Part shown: piece after piece, positions 12,694 through 18,624 of the stretch
Numbering within the stretch: position 1 is the first letter of the stretch
How the letters are laid out: each line of letters starts with the position of its first letter
Source: a virus
IMG/VR virus record: IMGVR_UViG_3300037827_000598
Location: 1-23,124 of that record
Length of the DNA stretch: 23,124 bases
Direction: 5' to 3' (one strand)
Position numbers and translations under genes: made by a program
The notes under the pieces: generated by a model
The model's input: only the letters and a program-made list of their open reading frames with translations
Database searches by the model: none
Told to the model about the DNA's origin: nothing

Positions 12694-12725
12694 TCCCATA
12701 TTCACAATGCGTTTGGGAGCATTTC

Positions 12726-13025
12726 ATGTCCGATCAATCCGATATCGATGAATTCAACAAATTCACACATCTTGCGAAAATATTTCTTCGTCACTGCGAC
12801 GAATTTTGGAAAAAAAATGATGTCTCGGAAAGATGTGCTCTTTCGGCAATACTTTCATATGCCGTTATGTCTATCTCTAAGATCTCAAAAAGTGAAGAGG
12901 CCTTCAAGACTAAACTGGACCAGTTTTCGAAGCTTGCAGAATTGACCCTTGAAGAAATTACCAAATCAGGACACTGGAAAAAAATAAAAAATAACAGAGA
13001 AGAAGATAATGATCGGCGAATTTGA
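12726..13025 (+). CDS. small helical protein, family A member 1 (99 aa)
   Basis: Acidic and almost entirely helical: FNKFTHLAKIFLRHCDEFWK, then KNDVSERCALSAILSYAVMS, then KSEEAFKTKLDQFSKLAELT and a terminal EITKSGHWKKIK. It shares length, helix pattern and the closing (E/D)..FK..G.WK-like signature with the next gene, so the two look like diverged duplicates. GGGAG six bases before ATG supports the start. It is the first of many tiny genes after the portal. No known family; the general layout is shared with several other genes in the window. Confidence 0.65.
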   Translation: MSDQSDIDEFNKFTHLAKIFLRHCDEFWKKNDVSERCALSAILSYAVMSISKISKSEEAFKTKLDQFSKLAELTLEEITKSGHWKKIKNNREEDNDRRI

Positions 13026-13272
13026 TGATTTCAAGCAGCAGACAAAAATTTATATATCTGAATATTCAATATTAACTTCTGATTTTTTCTTGCGCAATGA
13101 GTTGTCTCAAGGGGTAACTATTTGCATTAAATATACTGACTTGATCGGCTATCTAGCTCAAATTACTGAAACTGAAGAAGAATATAAAGCATTATGTTAT
13201 GCGTTCCTAAAAGAATCTCAAGGGTGCTTGGAAGATTTCAAAAAAATTGGATTGTGGAAGGATAAAGAATGA
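13009..13272 (+). CDS. small helical protein, family A member 2 (87 aa)
   Basis: Helical, acidic protein: FDDFKQQTKIYISEYSILTS, then NELSQGVTICIKYTDLIGYL, then TETEEEYKALCYAFLKESQG and DFKKIGLWK at the end. Alignable by eye with its upstream neighbour in order and spacing of helices, though identity is low. It overlaps the upstream gene by 17 bp and the next by four (ATGA). Not recognised; a diverged paralogue of 12726-13025 is the best description. Confidence 0.65.
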   Translation: MIGEFDDFKQQTKIYISEYSILTSDFFLRNELSQGVTICIKYTDLIGYLAQITETEEEYKALCYAFLKESQGCLEDFKKIGLWKDKE

Positions 13273-13559
13273 TCAGTGAATTTCGAGATAGTGTTAAGTT
13301 ATGCGGAATTTGTGGTGAAAAACAAACAAATCCTTTTCTCACCGTTTTCTATTCAAAAACAAATGTTAAAATTATTTGTTGTTCGAAAAAATGCGTTGAT
13401 TTCTATTTGATAGGAATGTTGAAAGTGAAAAAAAATAGGAATGTTACTTTCATCGGTTTAAGTAACAAAACAAATATATCTGCGCCAAAACCTAAACGAA
13501 TGGCGGATTTAGAAAGAGTTAAGCAGTTGATCAGGTCTTCTCTACAGGACGATGTATGA
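13269..13559 (+). CDS. small Cys-rich, zinc-binding-like protein (96 aa)
   Basis: CGICGEKQTNPFLTVFYSKT followed by KIICCSKKCVDFYL provides CxxC (residues 12-15) and CCxxxC (about 37-42), spaced as a treble-clef or FCS-type zinc site. The C-terminal half is basic and polar, ending in a helix (MADLERVKQLIRSSLQDDV). ATG overlaps the previous stop (ATGA). Metal binding is likely from the spacing; target and role are unknown. Confidence 0.6.
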   Translation: MISEFRDSVKLCGICGEKQTNPFLTVFYSKTNVKIICCSKKCVDFYLIGMLKVKKNRNVTFIGLSNKTNISAPKPKRMADLERVKQLIRSSLQDDV

Positions 13560-13732
13560 ATTTCCAACTACAACAAGACAAATACTTCAAATTTTCCTCT
13601 AATGAAGAGAGGAGAAAAATGAAGATGGAACTCATGCAGGAAATGAGAGTGATCAGAAGGGAGATAAAAAAACTGCGTGAGAAGGAATGTGAGATTCAAT
13701 TGATGCTAGAAGGTGATTGGGTTTTGAAATGA
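13556..13732 (+). CDS. small coiled-coil protein (58 aa)
   Basis: Found by direct reading: ATG at 13556 overlaps the previous TGA and the frame runs MNFQLQQDKYFKFSSNEERR then a long charged helix KMKMELMQEMRVIRREIKKL, ending GDWVLK. Heptad-like methionine/leucine/isoleucine spacing over residues 22-52 suggests a coiled coil. Its TGA overlaps the next ATG (ATGA). The chain of overlaps supports that it is translated. Function unknown. Confidence 0.6.
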   Translation: MNFQLQQDKYFKFSSNEERRKMKMELMQEMRVIRREIKKLREKECEIQLMLEGDWVLK

Positions 13733-14025
13733 GCAATAGGGACGTAAAGTTAAGAGAAAGAGTTGTTGAATGCATTCATAAAATTAGTTCAACACTTGAC
13801 GTTGACTTCTTTAAAATGTGCAAAGATTTCAATTTAAATGAGAACGACCAAAAAGTTTTTTTAGTAGAAATATTGGGAACATTTGTCTTTTATGAATTGG
13901 CTAATGGTTGCAAAGAAATATCTTACGTAGAGGAAATCGTGGGTGTTTTCGCCGACGAATTGAAGAGAAATGCGAATGATTTCAAAAAACGATACGAAGA
14001 AATGGCAAAATTGAATGGATGGTAG
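13729..14025 (+). CDS. small helical protein, family B member 1 (98 aa)
   Basis: ATG at 13729 (MSNRDVKLRERVVECIHKIS) overlaps the previous stop and is preferred to an in-frame upstream start at 13717. The protein is all-helical: a first helix, then DFFKMCKDFNLNENDQKVFL, then VEILGTFVFYELANGCKEIS, and YVEEIVGVFADELKRNANDF. The middle pattern F..(L/M)C..F.(L/I)...(D/E) is shared with the next gene (EFINLCRKFEITDRTVRDST), pointing to common ancestry. No family recognised. Confidence 0.62.
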   Translation: MSNRDVKLRERVVECIHKISSTLDVDFFKMCKDFNLNENDQKVFLVEILGTFVFYELANGCKEISYVEEIVGVFADELKRNANDFKKRYEEMAKLNGW

Positions 14026-14320
14026 GCAACTCCAGCAATGTCAGGAGATTCTAGAAAATAGCAACGATTTGTTGAAGTCTTTGAATAGTTTATATAATCA
14101 GGAATTCATTAATTTATGCAGAAAATTTGAAATCACGGATAGGACAGTGCGGGACAGTACGTATGTGACTTTATTGGTTGTTTTCCTCACCGGAATGTTG
14201 GCGGGTAGATGTAACACCAAAGAATCATTTGATAAGATAATATCTACAGTGCACAATTTGATCGACTCATCCGCTGCAAATTTTCCAGCTTATATACAAT
14301 GGATAGAAGAAAGTGAATGA
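14015..14320 (+). CDS. small helical protein, family B member 2 (101 aa)
   Basis: Helical protein with SLYNQEFINLCRKFEITDRT, a hydrophobic helix YVTLLVVFLTGMLAGRC and a third helix after NTKESFDKIISTVHNLIDSS. Its order matches the gene upstream: F-x-x-(L/M)-C-x-x-F, a hydrophobic helix, a Cys/Gly turn, then KE/(Y/F)..(I/E)(I/V). It overlaps the upstream gene by 11 bp. The hydrophobic helix is not long enough to claim membrane insertion with confidence. Function unknown. Confidence 0.62.
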   Translation: MDGRQLQQCQEILENSNDLLKSLNSLYNQEFINLCRKFEITDRTVRDSTYVTLLVVFLTGMLAGRCNTKESFDKIISTVHNLIDSSAANFPAYIQWIEESE

Positions 14321-14356
14321 ATGTATAACTAAAAAAATATCTAATTAGTGTGAAAG

Positions 14357-14539
14357 ATGAACAAAAAAGAAATCGAAGAAAGAGTTGATTCTTTCATTCA
14401 AATTAGTCAAGAAGAGCCTGAAGATTGGAAAGAAAAGTATCTTTGTAAAGAATGTTTGTTGCGTGAATTAGAGAAATATGTTATAAAGGGTGGAAGTAAG
14501 GAATTATTCACTTTAACTAAATGCGAGTGTGATAAATGA
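14357..14539 (+). CDS. small Cys-containing protein (60 aa)
   Basis: Acidic N-terminal helix (MNKKEIEERVDSFIQISQEE), then YLCKECLLRELEKYV with a CxxC pair (30 and 33) and a terminal TLTKCECDK with C-x-C. The four Cys could make one zinc site. A short leader of 36 bp separates it from the preceding gene and its TGA overlaps the next ATG. Not recognised. Confidence 0.55.
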   Translation: MNKKEIEERVDSFIQISQEEPEDWKEKYLCKECLLRELEKYVIKGGSKELFTLTKCECDK

Positions 14540-14700
14540 ATGGAAAATTAGAAAAACAAATTAACATGATTATATCAACTTGCATCCATGATTTGGAAGA
14601 TCTTGGATTAAGCATGGATGAAATAACTAGAAGAATTGGTGAATATTTACTAGAATGTTGCGAAGATGATGAAGATAACGAGGAATGGGAAGATGAATAA
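14536..14700 (+). CDS. small acidic protein (54 aa)
   Basis: Found by direct reading from ATG 14536 (ATGA overlap). MNGKLEKQINMIISTCIHDL and EDLGLSMDEITRRIGEYLLE form two helices, followed by CCEDDEDNEEWEDE, a very acidic tail. The pattern MIISTCIHDLEDLGLSMDEI resembles a helix-loop-helix with acidic surface, such as small phage proteins that mimic or bind basic partners. No family recognised. Its last 8 bp overlap the next gene. Confidence 0.55.
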   Translation: MNGKLEKQINMIISTCIHDLEDLGLSMDEITRRIGEYLLECCEDDEDNEEWEDE

Positions 14701-14854
14701 TATTGACAGTTCAATTATGGGAATGAATTATTTTGAAATAAAATATACAACACCAGATGGTAAACCTGAATTATATTCAGATGAAAAAGAGAGAGAAGTG
14801 TTATTAGCAGAACAATTTCCAGATCAAAAGTTTGAATTCACTTGGAATGAGTAA
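14693..14854 (+). CDS. small hypothetical protein (53 aa)
   Basis: ATG at 14693 (MNNIDSSIMGMNYFEIKYTT) lies after GGAATGGGAAG and inside the previous gene's end; an in-frame start at 14666 would be antisense-free but overlaps more and lacks a site. The rest, TPDGKPELYSDEKEREVLLAE..., reads as a beta strand plus charged helix. The stop overlaps the next start (TAATG). Function not recognised. Confidence 0.52.
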   Translation: MNNIDSSIMGMNYFEIKYTTPDGKPELYSDEKEREVLLAEQFPDQKFEFTWNE

Positions 14855-15201
14855 TGGAAGATGAAGACATTGTGTACTTTTACACGTTGCTTGGAGTTTT
14901 ATTGAAAAATTTCAAAGAAACAAGCAAAATGACTGACGAAGATTTTATAAAAATTTTTCAAGCTCATTTGTCTTCAAATTTCTATTTTAAATCTGATTCA
15001 AAAGAAGATTTTAAAAAATTTATATCAAGATTTGTCGAAGTTTGTGAAGTTTTATGGAAGGAACGAATTAAAGCAAAACATGAAAATGACAAATCTTTCG
15101 ATGCCTCCACAAGCATGCCTGAAGGCACAGAAAATTTGAAAAATGGCGAAAAAGATGAAAAAGCACCTACAATGCCATGTGGGCCATATAGGTTCTCTTA
15201 A
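14854..15201 (+). CDS. small helical protein (115 aa)
   Basis: Helical: DIVYFYTLLGVLLKNFKETS, then KMTDEDFIKIFQAHLSSNFY, then DSKEDFKKFISRFVEVCEVL and a polar low-complexity tail of about 40 residues. The three-helix order and the T/S-x-E-(D/E)-F-x-(K)-x-(I/F) signature resemble family A and B proteins in this operon, though identity is low. Starts with TAATG coupling. The tail (DASTSMPEGTENLKNGEKDE) is probably disordered. Function unknown. Confidence 0.62.
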   Translation: MEDEDIVYFYTLLGVLLKNFKETSKMTDEDFIKIFQAHLSSNFYFKSDSKEDFKKFISRFVEVCEVLWKERIKAKHENDKSFDASTSMPEGTENLKNGEKDEKAPTMPCGPYRFS

Positions 15202-15233
15202 TTTGTTTACATAATTACCATTATCGGACGTTT

Positions 15234-15347
15234 ATGGAAATTTATCGGTATGTTTGTCCAAATTGCCTTCGCACTTTTATTGATTACGTTAAAGAAGACA
15301 AGTTTTGCTGGAAATGTGGACAAAAGTTAGAGTGTATTGGAAAATGA
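15234..15347 (+). CDS. 37-residue zinc-ribbon peptide
   Basis: Found by direct reading: ATG at 15234 gives MEIYRYVCPNCLRTFIDYVK then EDKFCWKCGQKLECIGK. CPNC and CWKC are spaced as a compact zinc ribbon with knuckles of the C-P-x-C / C-x-x-C-G type, so zinc binding is likely. Its TGA overlaps the next ATG (ATGA). Such mini-ribbons occur in phages as transcription or translation modulators, but nothing specific can be assigned. Confidence 0.62.
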   Translation: MEIYRYVCPNCLRTFIDYVKEDKFCWKCGQKLECIGK

Positions 15348-15640
15348 ACGATAAATGCTCGATATGCAAACTTTCCTTCGAAGAATCCACAACGCAATTC
15401 TATAAGCGTTTAAAGAATGAATCTCCTAAAATATGTGCTGATTGCAACCGATTAGAGAAAGCTGAAGAAAGAGCTATCGTTCGCGCAAATGCCCGCGATC
15501 TATCACCTGAACAATCTATTTTGGTCGAATTGCGTTCATTAAATAGAAAAAACAAAGGCTTGTCTGTCCCATATCTCATGAGAAAGCTTAAAGTTTCGAA
15601 TCAAGAAGCACAAGAATTATATTCAAATTTTCTTAGTTGA
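15344..15640 (+). CDS. zinc-finger protein, last gene of operon (98 aa)
   Basis: ATG at 15344 (MNDKCSICKLSFEESTTQFY) overlaps the previous TGA; the longer frame from 15305 would overlap the zinc-ribbon peptide. CSIC (5-8) and CADC (about 31-34) form a four-Cys site of the kind seen in small HNH-like or RING-like folds, but no HNH histidines are present. The C-terminal half, LSPEQSILVELRSLNRKNKG and LSVPYLMRKLKVSNQEAQEL, is a winged-helix-like segment, so the protein may bind nucleic acid. A strong terminator follows. Confidence 0.62.
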   Translation: MNDKCSICKLSFEESTTQFYKRLKNESPKICADCNRLEKAEERAIVRANARDLSPEQSILVELRSLNRKNKGLSVPYLMRKLKVSNQEAQELYSNFLS

Positions 15641-15661
15641 AGTGTACGGATGCACTTCTAG

Positions 15662-15693
15662 CGCGCAATGTTAGCAGCTTGCGCGTTTTTTTT
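15662..15693 (+). terminator. strong Rho-independent terminator of the small-gene operon
   Basis: CGCGCAA (15662-15668) and TTGCGCG (15679-15685) form a perfect seven-base-pair GC-rich stem with a ten-base loop, followed by eight T residues. A second small hairpin, GAAGTG/CACTTC, lies just before it. The T tract runs into the stop codon of the convergent toxin gene. Confidence 0.85.
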
Positions 15694-15964
15694 ACTCATA
15701 CACATCTTTTCTGTGATCGATTTCTATGATCAAAACTGTGATGATACCTTGATCTACTTTGTAGATGACACGATGATCTCCAATTCTAAGTCTTCTATGG
15801 TTTTTCAAATCTCCCTTAAGAGGTTTTCCAAATTCCAAAGGATGAGTCGATAATTTTTCACCAATTGATCGTAATATTCTTTCTCTCATCGATTTTGTAA
15901 TGGAAGGAAGTTGATTTTTCAAAACTTTTGGCAAATAGATTATTTTATACCGAATATCTGACAT
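15692..15964 (-). CDS. RelE/ParE-family toxin
   Basis: 90 residues, normal RelE length. The core signature is clear: EFGKPLKGDL (residues 44-53), HRRLRIGDHRVIYKV (56-70) and the C-terminal IDHRKDVYE (82-90). RelE-type proteins cleave ribosome-bound mRNA; ParE-type poison gyrase. The HRKDVYE ending and the RRLR/DHRVIY core fit the RelE branch. The gene lies after, and overlaps by 25 bp, an RHH antitoxin gene. ATG at 15964 has GAGGA four to five bases upstream. Located between virion genes, it may stabilise a prophage or plasmid form, or defend against competing phages; both are inferences. Confidence 0.88.
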   Translation of the reverse strand: MSDIRYKIIYLPKVLKNQLPSITKSMRERILRSIGEKLSTHPLEFGKPLKGDLKNHRRLRIGDHRVIYKVDQGIITVLIIEIDHRKDVYE

Positions 15965-16176
15965 ACTTCCTCATGAGTATAAGTATCCTGACCAACAGAT
16001 TCCAATTCAGCTTCATCGGATCTGATAGATAAAAGATAATCCTCATAGTCTTCAAGCCAATTCTCAACCATTTTTTTTACCATTGAAGACATACTCATTT
16101 TCTTTTTTTCGCTTAATATCAATAGAACCTCAAAATCACTAGGATTTAGACTTACATTTACTCTAGGACTTTTCAT
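15940..16176 (-). CDS. ribbon-helix-helix antitoxin
   Basis: ATG at 16176 (MKSPRVNVSLNPSDFEVLLI) has GGAGG four bases upstream; the open frame continues upstream to 16206 without a site. Residues 4-45 form a ribbon-helix-helix: RVNVSL strand, NPSDFEVLLILSEKKKM helix, then SMSSMVKKMVENWLEDYEDY helix. The acidic C-terminal part (SDEAELESVGQDTYTHEEVC) would wrap the toxin. Such antitoxins neutralise the toxin and repress their own promoter. The overlap with the toxin start favours coupled translation, antitoxin first. Confidence 0.85.
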   Translation of the reverse strand: MKSPRVNVSLNPSDFEVLLILSEKKKMSMSSMVKKMVENWLEDYEDYLLSIRSDEAELESVGQDTYTHEEVCQIFGIK

Positions 16177-16196
16177 AAAACCTCCATTTGACATTA

Positions 16197-16225
16197 AGTG
16201 TATCATATATGTTCCATCGAGTCAA
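16197..16225 (-). promoter_or_regulatory. toxin-antitoxin promoter with overlapping palindrome
   Basis: On the minus strand TTGACT (16225-16220), a 17-base spacer and TACACT (16202-16197) form a good promoter pair just upstream of the antitoxin. The spacer contains the self-complementary CATATATG, a plausible binding site for the RHH antitoxin and so for autoregulation. Confidence 0.5.
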
Positions 16226-16240
16226 TGAAGTTTAGATTCG

Positions 16241-16269
16241 TTTACAATAAAATAATTCTTTGATATACA
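16241..16269 (+). promoter_or_regulatory. candidate promoter for the membrane-protein gene
   Basis: TTTACA (16241-16246), a 17-base AT-rich spacer and TATACA (16264-16269) match five and four of six consensus bases. It is divergent from the toxin-antitoxin promoter and about 45 bp before the ATG at 16315. The gene thus looks independently transcribed. Confidence 0.5.
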
Positions 16270-16314
16270 GAAATATGTTTCACCTATCATATCTAATCAT
16301 AACCGGAGAAATGT

Positions 16315-17145
16315 ATGGCAATAACTTTAAGTCATGTCGCGAAATACTCTGCCGAAATTCTGGCAGCTGCACCAATGGTAATACCTTTTGGATTATCCTT
16401 GGGTTCTAATATCATAGAATACCATGCCGAATGTAGACCTGTTCGAGAAATAGGAAAACTTACTGGAAGAATATTTTCGATTCTAACTTTGATTTCTTCT
16501 GTGCCATTGCTGGTTATCTCAATATCTAAATTTGCTGCGACTTTCTTCATGGTTTGCTGGACTTTCGGAGAAATCAAGCCCATCATAGATTTACATGAAT
16601 TTGTCTACAAACAGCTTCAGCAATCTATTGCCTTTACAGCAATTACAATTGTTTATCTCACAACGATGGATTCTATAAGGACGGGATTGACTTTATATGG
16701 TCACAACAAAGGCACCATCAGCACAAAAGTTACTTTCGATTGCATTGTGGGAGAACTAGATCAATCCTTAGATACTTTTGGTTGGTCTGCGCATGAGAAG
16801 GAAAGAGCAATCGAGTCAGTTAGGACTTTCATGTTTTATAGGAAAGAAGGAGAAAATCCCGTCGACCCAGATTTCGAGGTTTCTGAAAATGGAGAAGATA
16901 TTCCCAAAGTAGATAGTCCAAAGATTTCTGATCCAAAGACTCCTGAAGAAATGGATAAACCAAAACTTTTGATAGAAAAGCCTCCAAGTCCAGAGAATGT
17001 TCCGGAAGGGAAACCTCACACACCACCAAAAGAATATAAATCGCCAAGTCCTCATAAAGATGAAGATGGGGAATTACTCGTTCCCGAGCAAGCTAAGCCA
17101 ATTCCGGCGCAAGTTCCGAAGAAAATCTACTGGCCATTTGGCTAG
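16315..17145 (+). CDS. membrane protein with proline-rich charged tail (276 aa)
   Basis: The N-terminal third is hydrophobic: a moderately hydrophobic segment at 13-34, a long segment at about 53-82 (IFSILTLISSVPLLVISISK and on, long enough for a helical hairpin), and another at about 104-118. Residues 120-180 are soluble, and 181-276 form a proline-, lysine- and acid-rich tail (KPPSPENVPEGKPHTPPKEY) with no predicted fold. It sits alone between two minus-strand operons, with its own promoter and terminator. A single-gene accessory (moron-like) function is likely, perhaps at the host envelope. A bilobed hydrophobic domain plus disordered tail could also suit an effector, but no family is recognised. 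Confidence 0.6.
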   Translation: MAITLSHVAKYSAEILAAAPMVIPFGLSLGSNIIEYHAECRPVREIGKLTGRIFSILTLISSVPLLVISISKFAATFFMVCWTFGEIKPIIDLHEFVYKQLQQSIAFTAITIVYLTTMDSIRTGLTLYGHNKGTISTKVTFDCIVGELDQSLDTFGWSAHEKERAIESVRTFMFYRKEGENPVDPDFEVSENGEDIPKVDSPKISDPKTPEEMDKPKLLIEKPPSPENVPEGKPHTPPKEYKSPSPHKDEDGELLVPEQAKPIPAQVPKKIYWPFG

Positions 17146-17164
17146 TAGATTAGGAAAAAGTGAA

Positions 17165-17198
17165 ACTAAGCATTATTTTCTTAGTCTATATTTTTTTT
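17165..17198 (+). terminator. Rho-independent terminator after membrane protein
   Basis: ACTAAG (17165-17170) pairs with CTTAGT (17180-17185) over a nine-base loop, followed by CTATA and eight T residues (17191-17198). The stem is AT-containing and only moderately strong. It overlaps the 3' end of the convergent minus-strand gene. Confidence 0.55.
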
Positions 17199-17461
17199 AA
17201 TTTAACATATCCTTCATTTCTAGATTTTTCAATAAACATCTTTATCATGTCATTGAACATTTGATGGTCTGTAGACATTGAAGAAGTGAGCATTATTAAG
17301 CGGGTAGCAAGCACATCCCATGCCTGGTTGTCAGATAATCCATTTTTTTCACAAAATTTCTTGTAAATATCGAAAAATTCATCCCAACATCCAAGGGCAA
17401 AATCTAACTCTTTTAAACTTTTAAAACCGAAATCACTACTTTTTAATCCTGGATCAGACAT
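17186..17461 (-). CDS. small helical protein (91 aa)
   Basis: ATG at 17461 (MSDPGLKSSDFGFKSLKELD) has GGGAGG eight bases upstream. Helical body: FALGCWDEFFDIYKKFCEKN, then GLSDNQAWDVLATRLIMLTS, then MSTDHQMFNDMIKMFIEKSR. The last helices (F.. I.K F/L, LSDN-type loop, L..L helix, F.(D/E)(M/L)) match the layout of the minus-strand protein at 17743-17994, whose start MIDPVLKCGDLDVKKLKEID is clearly related to SDPGLKSSDFGFKSLKELDF, a shared (I/S)DP-x-LK-x-x-D motif. The two are diverged paralogues. Last gene of the minus-strand operon; function unknown. Confidence 0.65.
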   Translation of the reverse strand: MSDPGLKSSDFGFKSLKELDFALGCWDEFFDIYKKFCEKNGLSDNQAWDVLATRLIMLTSSMSTDHQMFNDMIKMFIEKSRNEGYVKLKKI

Positions 17462-17465
17462 TTTT

Positions 17466-17750
17466 TTATCCTCCCAAGATCCGATCAACCTTCTTTAGGA
17501 TTTTAAATTTACAAGGAAATCCTTCAGAGTCTATAAATTCATTTACATAATTGTGTTTCAACATTAAACCATGCAACTTGAATATCGGCAAAGACGCACA
17601 TTCGGCACACATACATACCATTGCATAATTAAATGGATTGTCTACCAAAATCAAACCATTTTTTATTCCAAAATCGCAATTGCAACATTTTTCTAAATTC
17701 GATATATCATCCATAAATTTTTTGCATTTTTCTAACACTGAATCAGTCAT
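17466..17750 (-). CDS. Cys-rich protein (94 aa)
   Basis: CNLEKCCNCDFG-type and VCMCAECASL segments hold CCxC near 22-25 and CxCxxC near 46-51, a likely zinc-binding pair. The rest is partly helical (MLKHNYVNEFIDSEGFPCKF). AGGAG lies about four to five bases before ATG at 17750; the gene overlaps the upstream one by eight bases. It sits between the two paralogous helical genes, an arrangement of alternating helical and zinc-type genes like that at 13009-13732. Function not recognised. Confidence 0.6.
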   Translation of the reverse strand: MTDSVLEKCKKFMDDISNLEKCCNCDFGIKNGLILVDNPFNYAMVCMCAECASLPIFKLHGLMLKHNYVNEFIDSEGFPCKFKILKKVDRILGG

Positions 17751-17994
17751 TTTTCTCCTGATTGTAATATGAAAAAATATCCACGTAAGACTCTTTTAGT
17801 CCTTCCGCCAATTCATTAAAAAGTTCGGGAGGAATTTTATGTCGGCCAATCTCATTGAGCAATTTTCCAATCAGAATATGTAAAAATTCATCGTCTGAAC
17901 ATCCATTTGTCACCTTCCACCAACCAAGAATTGAGTCGATCTCCTTTAATTTTTTAACATCCAAATCTCCGCATTTTAATACTGGATCAATCAT
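17743..17994 (-). CDS. small helical protein, paralogue of 17186-17461 (83 aa)
   Basis: MIDPVLKCGDLDVKKLKEID resembles the N-terminus of the protein at 17186-17461 in sequence, and both continue with ILGWW/ALGCW, a C-S-D-D-E / G-L-S-D-N loop, an amphipathic helix and a final F-N-(E/D)-(L/M) helix. It is shorter by about eight residues between the tryptophans and the loop. AAGGA precedes ATG at 17994 and the gene overlaps its upstream neighbour by four bases. Function unknown. Confidence 0.65.
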   Translation of the reverse strand: MIDPVLKCGDLDVKKLKEIDSILGWWKVTNGCSDDEFLHILIGKLLNEIGRHKIPPELFNELAEGLKESYVDIFSYYNQEKND

Positions 17995-18194
17995 TTTTTT
18001 CCTTCCTTCAAAAGATCGATGAACATTTGGTAAAGCTGATCTGTCCTTTGCATTTGCAAACGAATATCAGCATCTAGTTTATTTATGAAATAAAAGAGCA
18101 TACCACCTAATGTTCCGACTATAAAAATAACTTGTATCCAATCCACAAAATCCCCTTTTCCATCCAGCTTATCATTTCCCCTATTTCCAGTCAT
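17991..18194 (-). CDS. single-span membrane protein (67 aa)
   Basis: A charged N-terminus (MTGNRGNDKLDGKGDFVDWI), one transmembrane helix at about 19-37 (QVIFIVGTLGGMLFYFI) and a charged coiled-coil-like C-terminus (NKLDADIRLQMQRTDQLYQM). This topology occurs in small phage proteins including some holin- or Rz-like accessories, but no lysozyme or spanin partner is nearby, so the function stays open. AGGA lies eight bases before ATG at 18194. It is the first gene of the minus-strand operon and follows the palindromic motif copy at 18213-18229. Confidence 0.6.
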   Translation of the reverse strand: MTGNRGNDKLDGKGDFVDWIQVIFIVGTLGGMLFYFINKLDADIRLQMQRTDQLYQMFIDLLKEGKK

Positions 18195-18212
18195 TACGTT
18201 TTCCTAAAGAAC

Positions 18213-18282
18213 TAATAAACATTTTACTTGATGAAATCTAAAGAATGTTCTATATGTTGGGAGTCAAGTAAAATGTTTACTT
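18213..18282. promoter_or_regulatory. divergent pair of the 17-bp palindromic motif (copies 2 and 3)
   Basis: Copy 2, on the minus strand at 18229-18213, reads AAGTAAAATGTTTATTA and precedes the minus-strand operon by 19 bp. Copy 3, plus strand at 18266-18282, is the perfect palindrome AAGTAAA-ATG-TTTACTT and precedes the gene at 18304 by 21 bp. Copies 2 and 3 share the 16-mer TCAAGTAAAATGTTTA, and copy 3 shares a 15-mer with the motif before the portal. The symmetric layout around a divergent intergenic region suggests a regulator-binding site. Confidence 0.7.
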
Positions 18283-18303
18283 AACCATATATGGAGATAA
18301 GTT

Positions 18304-18624
18304 ATGAAGTACAAAGGTGAAATGAAGGAAAAGGCGGATCCTAGACCTTCAAAAAAAATGGCAAATAATAATTCACTATCCAAAGACATGAGCGGTGGAG
18401 AATCTGCCAGAAGAATGCGTAGCAATCCTGACACGGGACCAGAAGTAAAAATGGGTGCCCATCATTGGGATAAAGGTTACATGGCTGATGAAGATGTTTT
18501 CGATAGAGATGAAACATATCCAGATGACACGCAACGTGGTAATGAATATGTGAAAATGGCTAAAGAAATTGTGAAACGCGATTCAACAAAACTGAAACGC
18601 TCACCTTTTTCAAAGATTCATTAA
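18304..18624 (+). CDS. hydrophilic hypothetical protein (106 aa)
   Basis: Strongly hydrophilic with many K, D, E, R, S and N, and few hydrophobic residues; segments such as MKYKGEMKEKADPRPSKKMA and HHWDKGYMADEDVFDRDETY suggest a largely disordered protein. GGAG lies seven bases before the ATG. The stop overlaps the next start (TAATG). First gene of the capsid operon. Disordered, charged proteins at this position can be internal head or scaffold accessory proteins, but no family is recognised. Confidence 0.62.
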   Translation: MKYKGEMKEKADPRPSKKMANNNSLSKDMSGGESARRMRSNPDTGPEVKMGAHHWDKGYMADEDVFDRDETYPDDTQRGNEYVKMAKEIVKRDSTKLKRSPFSKIH

